A stretch of 64,000 nucleotides of DNA from an uncultured Acetatifactor sp. (GCA_910577665.1 CAJTOJ010000002.1:208469-272468), one strand, 5' to 3'. Positions 26,885 through 35,722 are shown, numbered from the stretch's first letter. Notes: a model not told the origin generated them from the letters alone. A program made the numbers and translations.

Positions 26885-27811
26885 TCATATCTCAATATTT
26901 GCAATGGACGCAGACCACAAGGCTCCCGCCAGGATCATGGCCAGTGCCACCGTGGCAACCACCCTGCCACCTATTGTCTGGAACACGGGATCCATAAAGC
27001 CATCTGTGGACACTGTCATAAACCAGGTGAGTAACACAGGCATCACTGTGACTACCTTCTGCTCCATCTTCTTTCCCGATAATGCTGTGTCTATCTCAGT
27101 CTCTATTTCAATCTTATCCGCAATCACATCTGTTGTCTGGCGGATAATCTGTACCAGGTTTCCGCCAGTACGCTTGGATACCTCGAAGATATCCGCGAAT
27201 GTCTTCACATCCTCCACCCCGCTTCTCTCTGCAAATTCCGCGAAGATGTCCTCTATGTTCTGGTTTAGGGAAATCCTGCTGATCATCAGTTCCAGCTCCC
27301 GGACAATGAATACATTGCTCTCCCCGTACTGGCTGATCATGTCATCTTTTACAATCTCCAAGGCACGCTCCACAGAATTACCTGCGCCAACCGCTGAAGA
27401 AAGGCTATACAGCATATCCTTAAACTGCATAGTCAATTGCTTCTTTCTCTTGCGTATGATACTCCTTGTCCTAACCGCCGGGTACTTCACGGCAAGCAGC
27501 GCAAAGAGTAATGAAATTGCTACACTCCGATAAAATATGTACCCAAGTAAATATAATACCACCCCGGCCCCCACCATATAACAGCATTTCTCCACCTTAG
27601 TCATATGGTACACATTATAATTGACAGCGCCATTATACTCTTTTTCTTCCGGGATCTTTTTCTTTCCCAGAGATTTCTCCTGCCTGCTCTTCTCTTTCTG
27701 ATTCCCTAAGTTCATTTTCTTTTTCACTTTTCCCCCTGCACGTGTATCGGTGAATATTTGCTTTTCGATGGCAGACATCCCGCTTCTGGATTCAATGGCA
27801 AGACAAATCAC
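26885..27811 (-). CDS. tadB: Tad pilus inner-membrane platform protein TadB
   Basis: This 308-residue protein has a basic N-terminal tail (about 70 residues rich in Lys/Glu), two hydrophobic segments, a T2SF domain (QFKDMLYSLSSAVGAGNSVE onward) and C-terminal membrane helices. The GTG start overlaps the TadA stop codon, so translation is coupled. It is a platform partner of TadC. Confidence 0.87.
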   Translation of the reverse strand: MICLAIESRSGMSAIEKQIFTDTRAGGKVKKKMNLGNQKEKSRQEKSLGKKKIPEEKEYNGAVNYNVYHMTKVEKCCYMVGAGVVLYLLGYIFYRSVAISLLFALLAVKYPAVRTRSIIRKRKKQLTMQFKDMLYSLSSAVGAGNSVERALEIVKDDMISQYGESNVFIVRELELMISRISLNQNIEDIFAEFAERSGVEDVKTFADIFEVSKRTGGNLVQIIRQTTDVIADKIEIETEIDTALSGKKMEQKVVTVMPVLLTWFMTVSTDGFMDPVFQTIGGRVVATVALAMILAGALWSASIANIEI

Positions 27812-29049
27812 ACGGAATCTGCGATTCCAGACATAACAAATTTGTGCGTGTTCTGTATGGGATTCAGACGTACATGATGCCCTGTAAGCTTTCCCCTGGC
27901 TTCTTTTCCCTGTATTTCGTATTCATACAGCGGATTTAAAATGTATTCCCCTTTTTCATATCCTTGCATCTCCACAATGTTCAAGACTTTGCGGCTCTTG
28001 TCACTGAGTCTTCCCAGATGGACAATGATGTCAATGGCTGAAGCAATCTGCTGTCTAATGGCTTCCATGGGAAAATCCGCGCCAGTCAGCACCATCGTCT
28101 CCAGTCGGGATAACATATCTCTGGGAGAGTTGGCATGGCCTGTAGACAAGGAACCGTCATGACCTGTATTCATGGCCTGCAACATGTCCAAGGCTTCTGC
28201 TCCCCTTACCTCACCCACTACAATCCGCTCTGGCCTCATACGCAGGGAAGATTTTATCAAATCCCTTATGGTAATGGCACCTTTTCCTTCCGTGTTGGCA
28301 TTCCGTGTTTCCAGCCGTACCAGGTTTCGTACACTCTGTATCTGTAATTCCGCAGAGTCCTCAATGGTAATGATTCTCTCATCTGATGGTATAAAATTAG
28401 ACAATGCATTTAAGAATGTTGTTTTTCCGGATCCCGTACCTCCACTGACAAAAATATTGTACTTGGCCTCCACACACTTTTTCAGAAAATCCGCAGCCTG
28501 TTCGGATATGGCTCCCCAACTGATCAAGTCTTCGAAACCAATCACCCTTTCGGGGAATTTCCGGATTGTTACAGTAGGACCATCCAGCGCAATGGGTGAC
28601 AGCACAATATTCACGCGGGAACCATCCTCCAGCCTGGCATCGCAGATTGGGTTCGCAGAATCAACGGTTCGATTTACCCTATAAACAATCCTCTGGATAA
28701 TATCCTCCAATTCCTTTTTATCCCGGAATCTCTCCCCTGTCTCATACAGATGCCCGGCTTTCTCAATAAAGATATGATCCGGTCCATTGACCATGATCTC
28801 CGTAATACTTCTGTCGTCCAGAATTGGCTGTAAGATTCCCAGCTTTCTCATGGAATTAAACACATGGTCAGTTATCTCTTTTTTCTCCGCAACACTCATG
28901 TAAGGAACCGAACCAGAAGCCGCCAGCTCCTCCAGAAATCTTCTGGCCGCATCCTTGATTTCCTCATCCGAGATATCCTTCTGGTTCTCCAGATATCTCT
29001 TTGTTTTCCCCAGAACTTCTTCCATCACCTCTGCGGACACCATAGCCAT
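27808..29049 (-). CDS. tadA: Tad secretion ATPase TadA/CpaF
   Basis: This 413-residue ATPase of the type II/IV secretion family powers pilus assembly. The Walker A loop is GGTGSGKTTF (about residue 205), followed by the ITIEDSAELQ Asp box, RPERIVVGEVRG (Walker B region) and the His box STGHANS. The start at 29049 is one base after the tadZ stop with a GGGGG-AAAG site; a Met at 29067 is an alternative. Confidence 0.94.
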   Translation of the reverse strand: MAMVSAEVMEEVLGKTKRYLENQKDISDEEIKDAARRFLEELAASGSVPYMSVAEKKEITDHVFNSMRKLGILQPILDDRSITEIMVNGPDHIFIEKAGHLYETGERFRDKKELEDIIQRIVYRVNRTVDSANPICDARLEDGSRVNIVLSPIALDGPTVTIRKFPERVIGFEDLISWGAISEQAADFLKKCVEAKYNIFVSGGTGSGKTTFLNALSNFIPSDERIITIEDSAELQIQSVRNLVRLETRNANTEGKGAITIRDLIKSSLRMRPERIVVGEVRGAEALDMLQAMNTGHDGSLSTGHANSPRDMLSRLETMVLTGADFPMEAIRQQIASAIDIIVHLGRLSDKSRKVLNIVEMQGYEKGEYILNPLYEYEIQGKEARGKLTGHHVRLNPIQNTHKFVMSGIADSV

Positions 29050-29050
29050 C

Positions 29051-30100
29051 TTACTTTCCCCCGTCAACCATATTAATTAATTCCAGGCATCCATTGTAAA
29101 AATCCTGGTTTCCAGATAATACAGCATCCACTGCCATTCCTTTTGACAGACTATCAGAAAAGGGGATCCGAATCACCGCAGAATCCTCCCCCCGTACCTT
29201 ACATTTATTTTGCACAAACCGGGTTTTATTGAAAAACGCCATTCTCTGTATGCTATGGTCACTTTGAACCTTCTCCATCTTCCCCTTTCCAATAGCAGTA
29301 TCCTCAAATATCCAGAAACTGACATCACTCATTTCAAGGATCCGCCTGCTCTGTCCTGTCAGTCCTCCTGGTAAATCTATAAATATGTATTCTGCCCTGC
29401 TGACAGCCAATAGGCTTTCTATAAAGGTCTCTGTCTCATCACCTGTCAGATCCTGGTAATCCTGATAATGCGCAAAAACCGGAAGGGTAGTCACGTTCCT
29501 GCAATCCTTTTCCATGGCATTCGATAACACCGCATCTGTATCGCGGTGGTCTTTGATTGCATATAAAACATCCTCCATACCTGTGTGGAAAGTAGTCTGA
29601 TACAAATGATCTGTATAGGGTGCTTCTTCCAGGTTCAAATAGATACTTGTATGCTTCCTGGCACACAGCAAAGCCAGGCTGTATGCCAATGTAGTCTTCC
29701 CCACACCACCCTGCGGCGAATAAAAAGCAACTATCTTCTGCGTTTTATCCTTCTTCTCCATACCGGCGCCGCCAGCAATTCCTATCAGTTTCTCCATATC
29801 GGCCAGAATATCCCTGCCTCTCTGGTATATATTCACTTCATGTCTTCCAGTCTTTCTGTCAACCTGTGTACGGTTAGACATTATGACTTTGATGCAGTCT
29901 ACAGGGCAATCACATTTTTGCAAAAAGTCTTCCTCTGCCAAAAGCAGATCTGCCTGTTGCTGTTTCAGCGCGTTATCTACAAGGCTCCTCTCTGTAAAAA
30001 AGGAAAAATCATATCCATTCTTAACAGATTCCATTACATACGCACTAAAGCAGTCCAAAAAATCCAGATTATTACTGTACACAAATATTTTTCTTCTCAT
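29051..30100 (-). CDS. tadZ: Pilus-positioning ATPase TadZ/CpaE
   Basis: This 349-residue protein has a receiver-like N-terminal domain (MRRKIFVYSNNLDFLDCFSA onward) and a C-terminal MinD/ParA-type ATPase domain. The deviant Walker A motif is SPQGGVGKTTLAY and the Walker B region is YIFIDLPGG. TadZ proteins locate the Tad machine within the cell. The start at 30100 follows GGAG. It is the first gene of the Tad operon, and a promoter with a palindromic operator lies about 75-110 bases upstream. Confidence 0.88.
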   Translation of the reverse strand: MRRKIFVYSNNLDFLDCFSAYVMESVKNGYDFSFFTERSLVDNALKQQQADLLLAEEDFLQKCDCPVDCIKVIMSNRTQVDRKTGRHEVNIYQRGRDILADMEKLIGIAGGAGMEKKDKTQKIVAFYSPQGGVGKTTLAYSLALLCARKHTSIYLNLEEAPYTDHLYQTTFHTGMEDVLYAIKDHRDTDAVLSNAMEKDCRNVTTLPVFAHYQDYQDLTGDETETFIESLLAVSRAEYIFIDLPGGLTGQSRRILEMSDVSFWIFEDTAIGKGKMEKVQSDHSIQRMAFFNKTRFVQNKCKVRGEDSAVIRIPFSDSLSKGMAVDAVLSGNQDFYNGCLELINMVDGGK

Positions 30101-30176
30101 ATCAGCTCCAATTATCTTTGTAATATTTTGATCTGTCATACAATGCCCCAAATACCCATATACTACTTTTAGGTTT

Positions 30177-30213
30177 ATATTAGCACACCTTTTAGTTGTT
30201 GTAAATAACAACT
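30177..30213 (-). promoter_or_regulatory. Tad operon promoter with palindromic operator
   Basis: On the minus strand TTTACA (30200-30205), 17 bases, then TAATAT (30177-30182) form a promoter facing tadZ. The palindrome AGTTGTT-N6-AACAACT (30194-30213) covers the -35 box. The divergent XRE gene at 30457 is a natural candidate for its repressor. Confidence 0.72.
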
Positions 30214-30279
30214 GAATGGTTTTTTCTTTTCTCTACAGAACCATTTATTATAGAAGTAGAATTGTTATTACTGTCCACT

Positions 30280-30445
30280 GGCGCCACCGCCAGGTGTTTT
30301 CACGCGTTTCCCGCGTGACAAACCTAAGACTGCCCTGTGCCAGAATGGGCTGTCCTTGCCCAATTCATGACAGTAGAATGCTTGCATTCTACTGTATGTG
30401 TGCATAATTGCTGTGAACGGAGTGAACAGTAACGAATTGTTTCAT
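30280..30445. repeat. Dispersed palindromic repeat element (copy 1)
   Basis: This non-coding stretch between tadZ and the XRE gene is packed with inverted repeats. A perfect 12-base-arm palindrome with a 2-base centre lies at 30370-30395, CACGCG-N5-CGCGTG at 30301-30317, and a GAACGGAGTGAAC block at 30424-30436. Parts of it (GGTGTTTTCA-GCGTT-GTGACAA, GTTACTGTTCAC and ATGCACACA on the minus strand) recur at 46783-46934. The remaining bases between 30214 and 30279 show no gene. Confidence 0.65.
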
Positions 30446-30456
30446 GGAGGCGTATC

Positions 30457-30786
30457 GTGGAGAATCTAAGAAAATTGCGGATGGACCGGGGATTGAGCCA
30501 ACAGGCTTTGGCGGAGAAGTTCAATCTGACGCAGCAGTCCATCTACAAATATGAAAATGGATTAGCAGAACCGAATATAGAGACTTTGAAGAGTTTTGCC
30601 GTATTTTTCGGCATTTCCGTGGATTATCTCATCGGAGGTTCAGACACTTCCTCCTGGGAAGACATGCTGGCTACCCTGTCCCCTACGGAAAAAGAAATCA
30701 AGCTCCTGCAGAATTTCCGTTATCTTGCACCGGAGATCCAGGATTCTATCGAATTGATCGTAGATAAATTAAAATCTGAATCATAA
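30457..30786 (+). CDS. XRE-family transcriptional regulator
   Basis: This 109-residue protein has an N-terminal Cro/CI helix-turn-helix (LRKLRMDRGLSQQALAEKFN, then QQSIYKYENGLAEPNIETL) and a short C-terminal helical tail. The start codon is GTG behind GGAGG. It is divergent from the Tad operon, whose promoter carries a palindrome, so repression of Tad is likely but inferred. Confidence 0.88.
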   Translation: MENLRKLRMDRGLSQQALAEKFNLTQQSIYKYENGLAEPNIETLKSFAVFFGISVDYLIGGSDTSSWEDMLATLSPTEKEIKLLQNFRYLAPEIQDSIELIVDKLKSES

Positions 30787-30830
30787 TCTGAAGGAAAATC
30801 CCCTCAATACAATCACCTGCTATAAACACA

Positions 30831-30874
30831 AAAGCCGTTTGACACATTTTTGCAATACGCCAAACAGCCTTTTT
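30831..30874. terminator. Bidirectional terminator between the XRE and ibrB genes
   Basis: GCCGTTTG/CAAACAGC arms (one mismatch, 30834-30868) are flanked by an A-run on the left and CTTTTT on the right, so the element can end transcription of both convergent genes. Confidence 0.7.
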
Positions 30875-30875
30875 A

Positions 30876-31427
30876 TCATGTTTCCATTTCTTCCCGGTTC
30901 CCCCCTCTGACATCCTCCACCGGTCTCCATGCCTTCCCGAACTTTACATCCTTGAACAGCGCTGCCAGGCCCGTGATCTGTTTCAGACGCAGGATCTCGT
31001 CCATATCCATGCCCAGGTGCCTGGAGATCCAGGCATCGGAACGGCCCAGCTCATGCAGTTCTTTTACAATGCTGCTCATCAGTTCCACATGGTGGGTACC
31101 CCTGGCCCGGTTATGCCGTATGGTGCTGGCCATCCTCTGGTCAATGGGCTTGTTGATCACCGAGACAGGCATCTTCCCGCTCTCCCGCTCGTAGATATCC
31201 TTGTGTTCCAGCATCACCCGGTAGCGGTGAAAGCCGTCCACAATGATATACTGGTCCTTGTCCTCCGCATAGTAACAGACAATGGGCATGGTATAGCCGT
31301 CTGCCCGGATGCTCTCATACAGCAGACGCATCTCGGGCGGGGCCACTTTGTTTGGATTGTATGTATTGGCCTTGATCTTCTCCACAGGGACAGCGATTAC
31401 GTTGTATACAGGACTTTTAAACTCCAT
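30876..31427 (-). CDS. ibrB: ParB/Srx-type nuclease-fold protein, IbrB-like
   Basis: This 183-residue protein has an N-terminal ParB/sulfiredoxin fold domain: VEKIKANTYNPNKVAPPEM, then IIVDGFHRYRVM with the characteristic GFHR, then RHNRARGTH. A helix-rich C-terminal part follows. It overlaps the upstream PAPS-reductase-like gene by 11 bases. This gene pair matches IbrB/IbrA, first described in E. coli as regulators of immunoglobulin-binding proteins; the molecular activity is unresolved. The assignment is by domain and gene order only. Confidence 0.78.
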   Translation of the reverse strand: MEFKSPVYNVIAVPVEKIKANTYNPNKVAPPEMRLLYESIRADGYTMPIVCYYAEDKDQYIIVDGFHRYRVMLEHKDIYERESGKMPVSVINKPIDQRMASTIRHNRARGTHHVELMSSIVKELHELGRSDAWISRHLGMDMDEILRLKQITGLAALFKDVKFGKAWRPVEDVRGGNREEMET

Positions 31428-32748
31428 ATTCCATCTCCTCTACCGCCTGGTATTTGCGGCGGATTGCATCCACATACTTCTGTTGCTGTCTGGACATGCC
31501 AAATCCCATAAAGCGGCAGTTGTGGTCATTCTTCAGGATACAGAAGCACATGCGCTTCCAGCTTGGCACATCCTTGGTGGTCTTGATATCATCTGTGTGG
31601 TCAGGAATCTTTCCCACGAATATGATCCGGGACTTCCGGTTCAAGGTGTAGTTCGAAACCCCATTGCGCCTTACCTGGTAGCCATGGTCGATCAGTTCCT
31701 GTATGGTATCCTCGTCCAGTCCGCCTCCGGTATTGTGCCAGAATATGATGGAGGTGTTGAATTTCTTGGCATAATTGTTCCGGAGGCGCTTGGGCAGGGT
31801 ATCCAGCAGGAACCGGGTATAGGACTCCCAGGTATGTCCCTCCGGCAGGGTTACATTCCGGTATCCCATGGCCCTGGTCCTGCCATAGATACAGGCAAAA
31901 TTAGCCCCCCGCACCCTTCCCACCAGTTTCACCCAGATCTCCGGGTCAATGACCCTGTACAGATTCAAGGAATCCTTGGAATAATCATTGAAAGGGGAAG
32001 CCACCCGCATCTGGGATACCTTCAGCCCGGCCATGTAGTAGAGGTCATAGAGACGGTTGTAGTCATAGCCAAAGAGATAATTGGCATGCCACACATCACT
32101 TAAGGACCAGTCGTAGATGGGGGATGCACACCACATGTCCTTGAATTGTTTGCTGATCCAGCATTCCCCTTTATAACCATACTTTTTATTCAGGAAACCG
32201 CTGTATCTCTGCAGGGATTCCTCTGCCCGCATGCCCAGCAGGCACACAGTCCTGCCCATGCCATGCTCCGTCCTGTACCATCTGCCAAACTGTTTGGCCA
32301 GGTCTTCCTGGTGCATCCGGTAACGGTAAGTGGAGATGGGATTGTTCTCCAGGTTGATTACATAGTCCTTGTCCGGCATAGGGCGTACCCAGGCTTCCCG
32401 CCTGGTATCATCCCAGGGATACCAGTACATCTCATAGCTGCTCAGGGCCGTCCGGGTGGCCATGGGCAGGCATACCCAGTAGGCTTCCACCTGGTTCTTT
32501 ACCCGTTCAAAGGTTCTCTCAATATATTCCGTGGTCACAGTATACTGGGCCTCAAAATCCTGGTGGAACACTCCTACCATTCTGTCCGGATACCACCTGT
32601 TCCGGTAATCCAGCACCAGATTCAGAAGCAGGCCGCTGTCCTTTCCCCCCGAGAAAGATATGTAGATATTGTCAAATTCCTCGAACAACAGCTTCATCCT
32701 GTCCTGGAAGGTCTCGTACACATTTCTGTCCTCGTATTCTCTCAGCAT
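31417..32748 (-). CDS. ibrA: PAPS-reductase/ATP-sulfurylase-fold protein, IbrA-like (DUF3440)
   Basis: This 443-residue protein has the adenine-nucleotide alpha-hydrolase motif YISFSGGKDSGLLLNLVLDY (PP-loop SGGKDS) near residue 30. A WCASPIYDWSLSDVWHANYL segment typical of PAPS reductases and a DUF3440-like C-terminus follow. The nucleotide-binding fold is certain. Sulfate reduction is unlikely because no other sulfur-assimilation gene is near and the partner is ParB-like. GAGGG precedes the ATG. It overlaps ibrB, so the proteins probably act together. Confidence 0.82.
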   Translation of the reverse strand: MLREYEDRNVYETFQDRMKLLFEEFDNIYISFSGGKDSGLLLNLVLDYRNRWYPDRMVGVFHQDFEAQYTVTTEYIERTFERVKNQVEAYWVCLPMATRTALSSYEMYWYPWDDTRREAWVRPMPDKDYVINLENNPISTYRYRMHQEDLAKQFGRWYRTEHGMGRTVCLLGMRAEESLQRYSGFLNKKYGYKGECWISKQFKDMWCASPIYDWSLSDVWHANYLFGYDYNRLYDLYYMAGLKVSQMRVASPFNDYSKDSLNLYRVIDPEIWVKLVGRVRGANFACIYGRTRAMGYRNVTLPEGHTWESYTRFLLDTLPKRLRNNYAKKFNTSIIFWHNTGGGLDEDTIQELIDHGYQVRRNGVSNYTLNRKSRIIFVGKIPDHTDDIKTTKDVPSWKRMCFCILKNDHNCRFMGFGMSRQQQKYVDAIRRKYQAVEEMEYGV

Positions 32749-33210
32749 GTCATTCCCTCGTTGTCAGTCTGCTTCCCTGTCTACAGGATATCACTTCTGC
32801 CGTTTTGACCGGAAACAGCTTATTGCAAAAATCTTCCTTTCTAACTCCCTTTATTTTCCTTTTTTTCCAGTTATTTCCAGTTACTTCCTTTCAATTTACC
32901 ACAAAAAGCGGCAAAATACAACAAAATATGTCATCTTTCCTGTCATATATATTTTACTTACATATATACCTTGACAGGTGAGGTATCTTAATGTATAGTA
33001 TAACCAACCTGCCAGGTATACCGGCAGGCGCACACCTACACGATTTCCCATACAAACCCGGTCAGTTCCCCCGCAGCAGGCTGTGGAATATTGACCCCCC
33101 GCCTCATTCGCCAGCCGTCCAGGCCAGCCTTTGGCTGGTTTTACGGACAACAACACATAAGCTTTTGTTGACCTGGCTCCATACTGGCGGGAATGAAAGG
33201 AGGCTGGTTC
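32749..33210. promoter_or_regulatory. Divergent intergenic region with PadR operon promoter and operator-like dyad
   Basis: This 462-base gap has no gene. On the plus strand TTGACA (32971-32976), 17 bases, then TATAGT (32994-32999) form a promoter for the padR operon. Directly downstream, 33008-33028 is a near-perfect dyad (CCTGCC-A-GGTA/TACC-GGCAGG), and ATACC-N11-GGTAT spans the -35 box; both are candidate PadR sites. CCAGCC-TTT-GGCTGG-TTTT at about 33122-33141 could attenuate the leader. The ibrA promoter on the other strand is not clear. Confidence 0.7.
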
Positions 33211-33534
33211 ATGTCCATAACATCCGACATCCTACGGGGACATACGGAGGCCATTATCCTCTCCCACCTGTTGGAGCAGGACAGCTATGGCTATCAGATC
33301 AACAAGGACATTATGAAGAAAACCGATAATCGCTGTGAATTGAAAGAAGCCACGCTGTACTCTGCTTTCCGGCGGCTGGAACAGGCTGGTTACATCCGCA
33401 CTTACTGGGGCGATGAGACTGTAGGGGCCAGACGGCGCTACTATTCCATCACAGAGGAGGGGCGCAGGGCCTATCAGTCTTACAAGAGAGACTGGGAGGA
33501 AGCCAAGGCCACCATAGACCATCTGCTGAAATAA
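33211..33534 (+). CDS. PadR-family transcriptional regulator
   Basis: This 107-residue winged-helix regulator contains LSHLLEQDSYGYQINKDIMK and ELKEATLYSAFRRLEQAGYI, then the wing RRRYYSITEEGRRAY. The start at 33211 follows AGGAGG; the Met at 33193 would place that ribosome site inside the gene. It is the first gene of an operon with a HAAS membrane protein and a DUF4097 protein, a common envelope-stress arrangement. Confidence 0.93.
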   Translation: MSITSDILRGHTEAIILSHLLEQDSYGYQINKDIMKKTDNRCELKEATLYSAFRRLEQAGYIRTYWGDETVGARRRYYSITEEGRRAYQSYKRDWEEAKATIDHLLK

Positions 33535-33658
33535 GCAGGCTCAAAGCAAGCCTGCAGAAAATCATGCAAAGAGCAGTTTGAACATCTGTCCCCCGCCCCG
33601 AATCGTAAGCATCACCATGTACAATCTAAATATATTACCAGGAAAGGAAACCATTCTT

Positions 33659-34324
33659 ATGCAGGAGAAAATCAAACAGCATCTGGACGAATTGTTTGCA
33701 GATGCACCGAAGACCAGAAAAGCCATGGAACTGAAAGAAGAAATGACCCGCAACACCATTGACAAGTACCAGGATCTCATCAGCGAAGGCTACCAGGAGG
33801 ACGCTGCCTACCAGAACGTGATCGGTTCCATCGGGGATGTGACGGAACTGTTCGGGGATCTGGAGGAGAAGAACCTGCTGACCCTCTCCGAGGTAGACCG
33901 GCGCAAGAAAGCCCTGCTGACCGCTATCGCCGTAGGCCTGTACATCTTCGCAGGAGTTGTCCTGTTCGGTACCACCCTCCTGGCAGACTACTATGCCATA
34001 AACAATACACTGGCCCTTGTGCTGGCAGGCCTGGTGTGCATCCCGCCCACCTGCATGCTGGTCTACGCCTCCTACATGTACCCCGACTACACCAAGCGGG
34101 AGGAGAGCCTGGTGGAGCAATACAAAGAAAGCCGCTACTCCGGCAACCGGGAGAAAGCCGTCATGACCTCCATCAGTTCCATTATCTGGCTTCTGACCCT
34201 GGCACTTTACTTCCTCATCAGCTTTACCAGCGGAGGCTGGCATGTGACCTGGGTCATATTTCTGATCGGAGGCTGCATACAGGCCATTGTGACGCTTGTC
34301 TACAGCTTACGGCGCAGAAACTAA
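33659..34324 (+). CDS. HAAS-domain (DUF1700-like) membrane protein
   Basis: This is a 221-residue protein. Residues 1-75 form a HAAS-type helical domain (ELKEEMTRNTIDKYQDLISE, then AYQNVIGSIGDVTELF). The next region carries four hydrophobic segments (AIAVGLYIFAGVVLFGTTLL; ALVLAGLVCIPPTCMLVYAS; two more near the end). HAAS proteins usually follow PadR genes and help regulate the downstream envelope protein. The start at 33659 follows AGGAAAGGAAA. Confidence 0.85.
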   Translation: MQEKIKQHLDELFADAPKTRKAMELKEEMTRNTIDKYQDLISEGYQEDAAYQNVIGSIGDVTELFGDLEEKNLLTLSEVDRRKKALLTAIAVGLYIFAGVVLFGTTLLADYYAINNTLALVLAGLVCIPPTCMLVYASYMYPDYTKREESLVEQYKESRYSGNREKAVMTSISSIIWLLTLALYFLISFTSGGWHVTWVIFLIGGCIQAIVTLVYSLRRRN

Positions 34325-34354
34325 AAAATAAAGTAACAGCAAAGAGGCATTCCC

Positions 34355-35596
34355 ATGAAAAATTTGAAGATTGTAATGATCGTATTCTTAAGCTGTTTCA
34401 CTCTTTTCCTATGTAGTATGCTGGGTATAGCCCTGGCCTCCGGCAGCGGCTCGGGCTGGTTCCTACATAACCAAGGAAACAGCACCCCTGGCAGATATTC
34501 CCTGGTGCAGGAAAAGGAGATTCCGATAGCGGATCTTGAAGATGTCCTTAAGGAAATCCATATTGATTTTGGCATGAATTCCCATGATGTGTATTTCTAT
34601 CAGGGGGACAGCGATGCCCTGGTGATCCGGGAATATCTGAATTACACTCCAGATGAAGGGCAGCTTTCCACCGTGGCCTTGGAAAGCAAGGAACTGGTCA
34701 TCCGTGGAAAGAGACAGGGATTTTTCTCTTTCTCCCTCTTCCCTTTCCAGTCTCAGGACGGTTATGTGGAAATCTACCTGCCAGACCTGCCGGAATATGC
34801 CCTGGAATCCCTCTGGGTGAAAACGGTAAGCGGGCAGATCCGCTCCGAAGTTCCCTTCACCCTGCAGGATCGTTTCCAGACCACTTCCACCAGCGGGGAT
34901 ATCACCTTCCCCACAGTCATGGCCGGTACCTTCCAGGCCACCTCCACCAGTGGGGACATCCATTTTCAATCTGTAGATGCAGATACCCTCTCCTTTACTA
35001 CCACCAGTGGGGATATCCTCCTGGAACAGACAGCAGGAACTGTCAAATGTTCCACTACCAGCGGAGAGATCACCTTGTCTAAGGCAAAAGGGGATGCAAC
35101 TGTCTCCTCCACCAGCGGGGACATGGATCTGGGCACCCTGGAAGGACAGATGTCCCTTTCCTCTACCAGCGGAGATATTTCCCTCCAGGGCGGAACCGGC
35201 CACTTGCATGCTTCCACAGTATCCGGGGATGTCCGGTCTGATTATCTGGACGGGGACTTCCAGCTGAATACCACCAGCGGCACCCTCTCCCTGCTAGACG
35301 GTAAGGGCTGTGGAAAGGCGGGATCCGTATCCGGGGATATCCGCATCTGTCTGCAGGAACTGAACGGGGATCTGGCGATATCTACCACCAGCGGCTATGT
35401 GGACTGCAAACTGCCGGGAGATACCTCCCTCTCCCTGGAATTCAAATCCGTCAGCGGGGACTGCAGTACTTTCTTCGATGAAGCACTCTCCTTCAACAAA
35501 AAAGGAAACCAGGCCAAAGGACAATATGGCCCGGATCCCGCCTGGAATATGACCGTATCCTCCACCAGCGGGGATCTGCGGATCTCGGAATATTAA
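34355..35596 (+). CDS. DUF4097 beta-helix envelope protein
   Basis: This 413-residue protein has an N-terminal membrane anchor (residues 5-30). Its long right-handed beta-helix domain is marked by recurring TSGDI/VSGDI turns roughly every 17-20 residues (about a dozen between residues 160 and 410). DUF4097 proteins such as LiaG face the outside of the membrane in stress-response operons. The gene follows the HAAS gene by 30 bases with GAGG upstream. Confidence 0.85.
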   Translation: MKNLKIVMIVFLSCFTLFLCSMLGIALASGSGSGWFLHNQGNSTPGRYSLVQEKEIPIADLEDVLKEIHIDFGMNSHDVYFYQGDSDALVIREYLNYTPDEGQLSTVALESKELVIRGKRQGFFSFSLFPFQSQDGYVEIYLPDLPEYALESLWVKTVSGQIRSEVPFTLQDRFQTTSTSGDITFPTVMAGTFQATSTSGDIHFQSVDADTLSFTTTSGDILLEQTAGTVKCSTTSGEITLSKAKGDATVSSTSGDMDLGTLEGQMSLSSTSGDISLQGGTGHLHASTVSGDVRSDYLDGDFQLNTTSGTLSLLDGKGCGKAGSVSGDIRICLQELNGDLAISTTSGYVDCKLPGDTSLSLEFKSVSGDCSTFFDEALSFNKKGNQAKGQYGPDPAWNMTVSSTSGDLRISEY

Positions 35597-35650
35597 TTTC
35601 GTATCCCCCGTTGTTTCTAATGACATGTCGATCTGATCTATTCGGCAAAA

Positions 35651-35676
35651 CACCCCTGCCAGAAATGGCAGGGGCT
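35651..35676. terminator. Bidirectional terminator
   Basis: Perfect 8-base arms CCCCTGCC/GGCAGGGG with loop AGAAAT. On the minus strand it is followed by TGTTTTG, on the plus strand by CTTCT. It lies between two convergent genes. Confidence 0.72.
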
Positions 35677-35722
35677 TCTACATCACGCCCTGTCTGATAT
35701 CTCGCATGATGCTGTAATCCGC

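Noticed and set aside
34463..35209. Minus-strand frame opposite the DUF4097 gene
   Set aside because: Its Gly/Pro-rich repeats simply mirror the SGDI repeats of the real gene.
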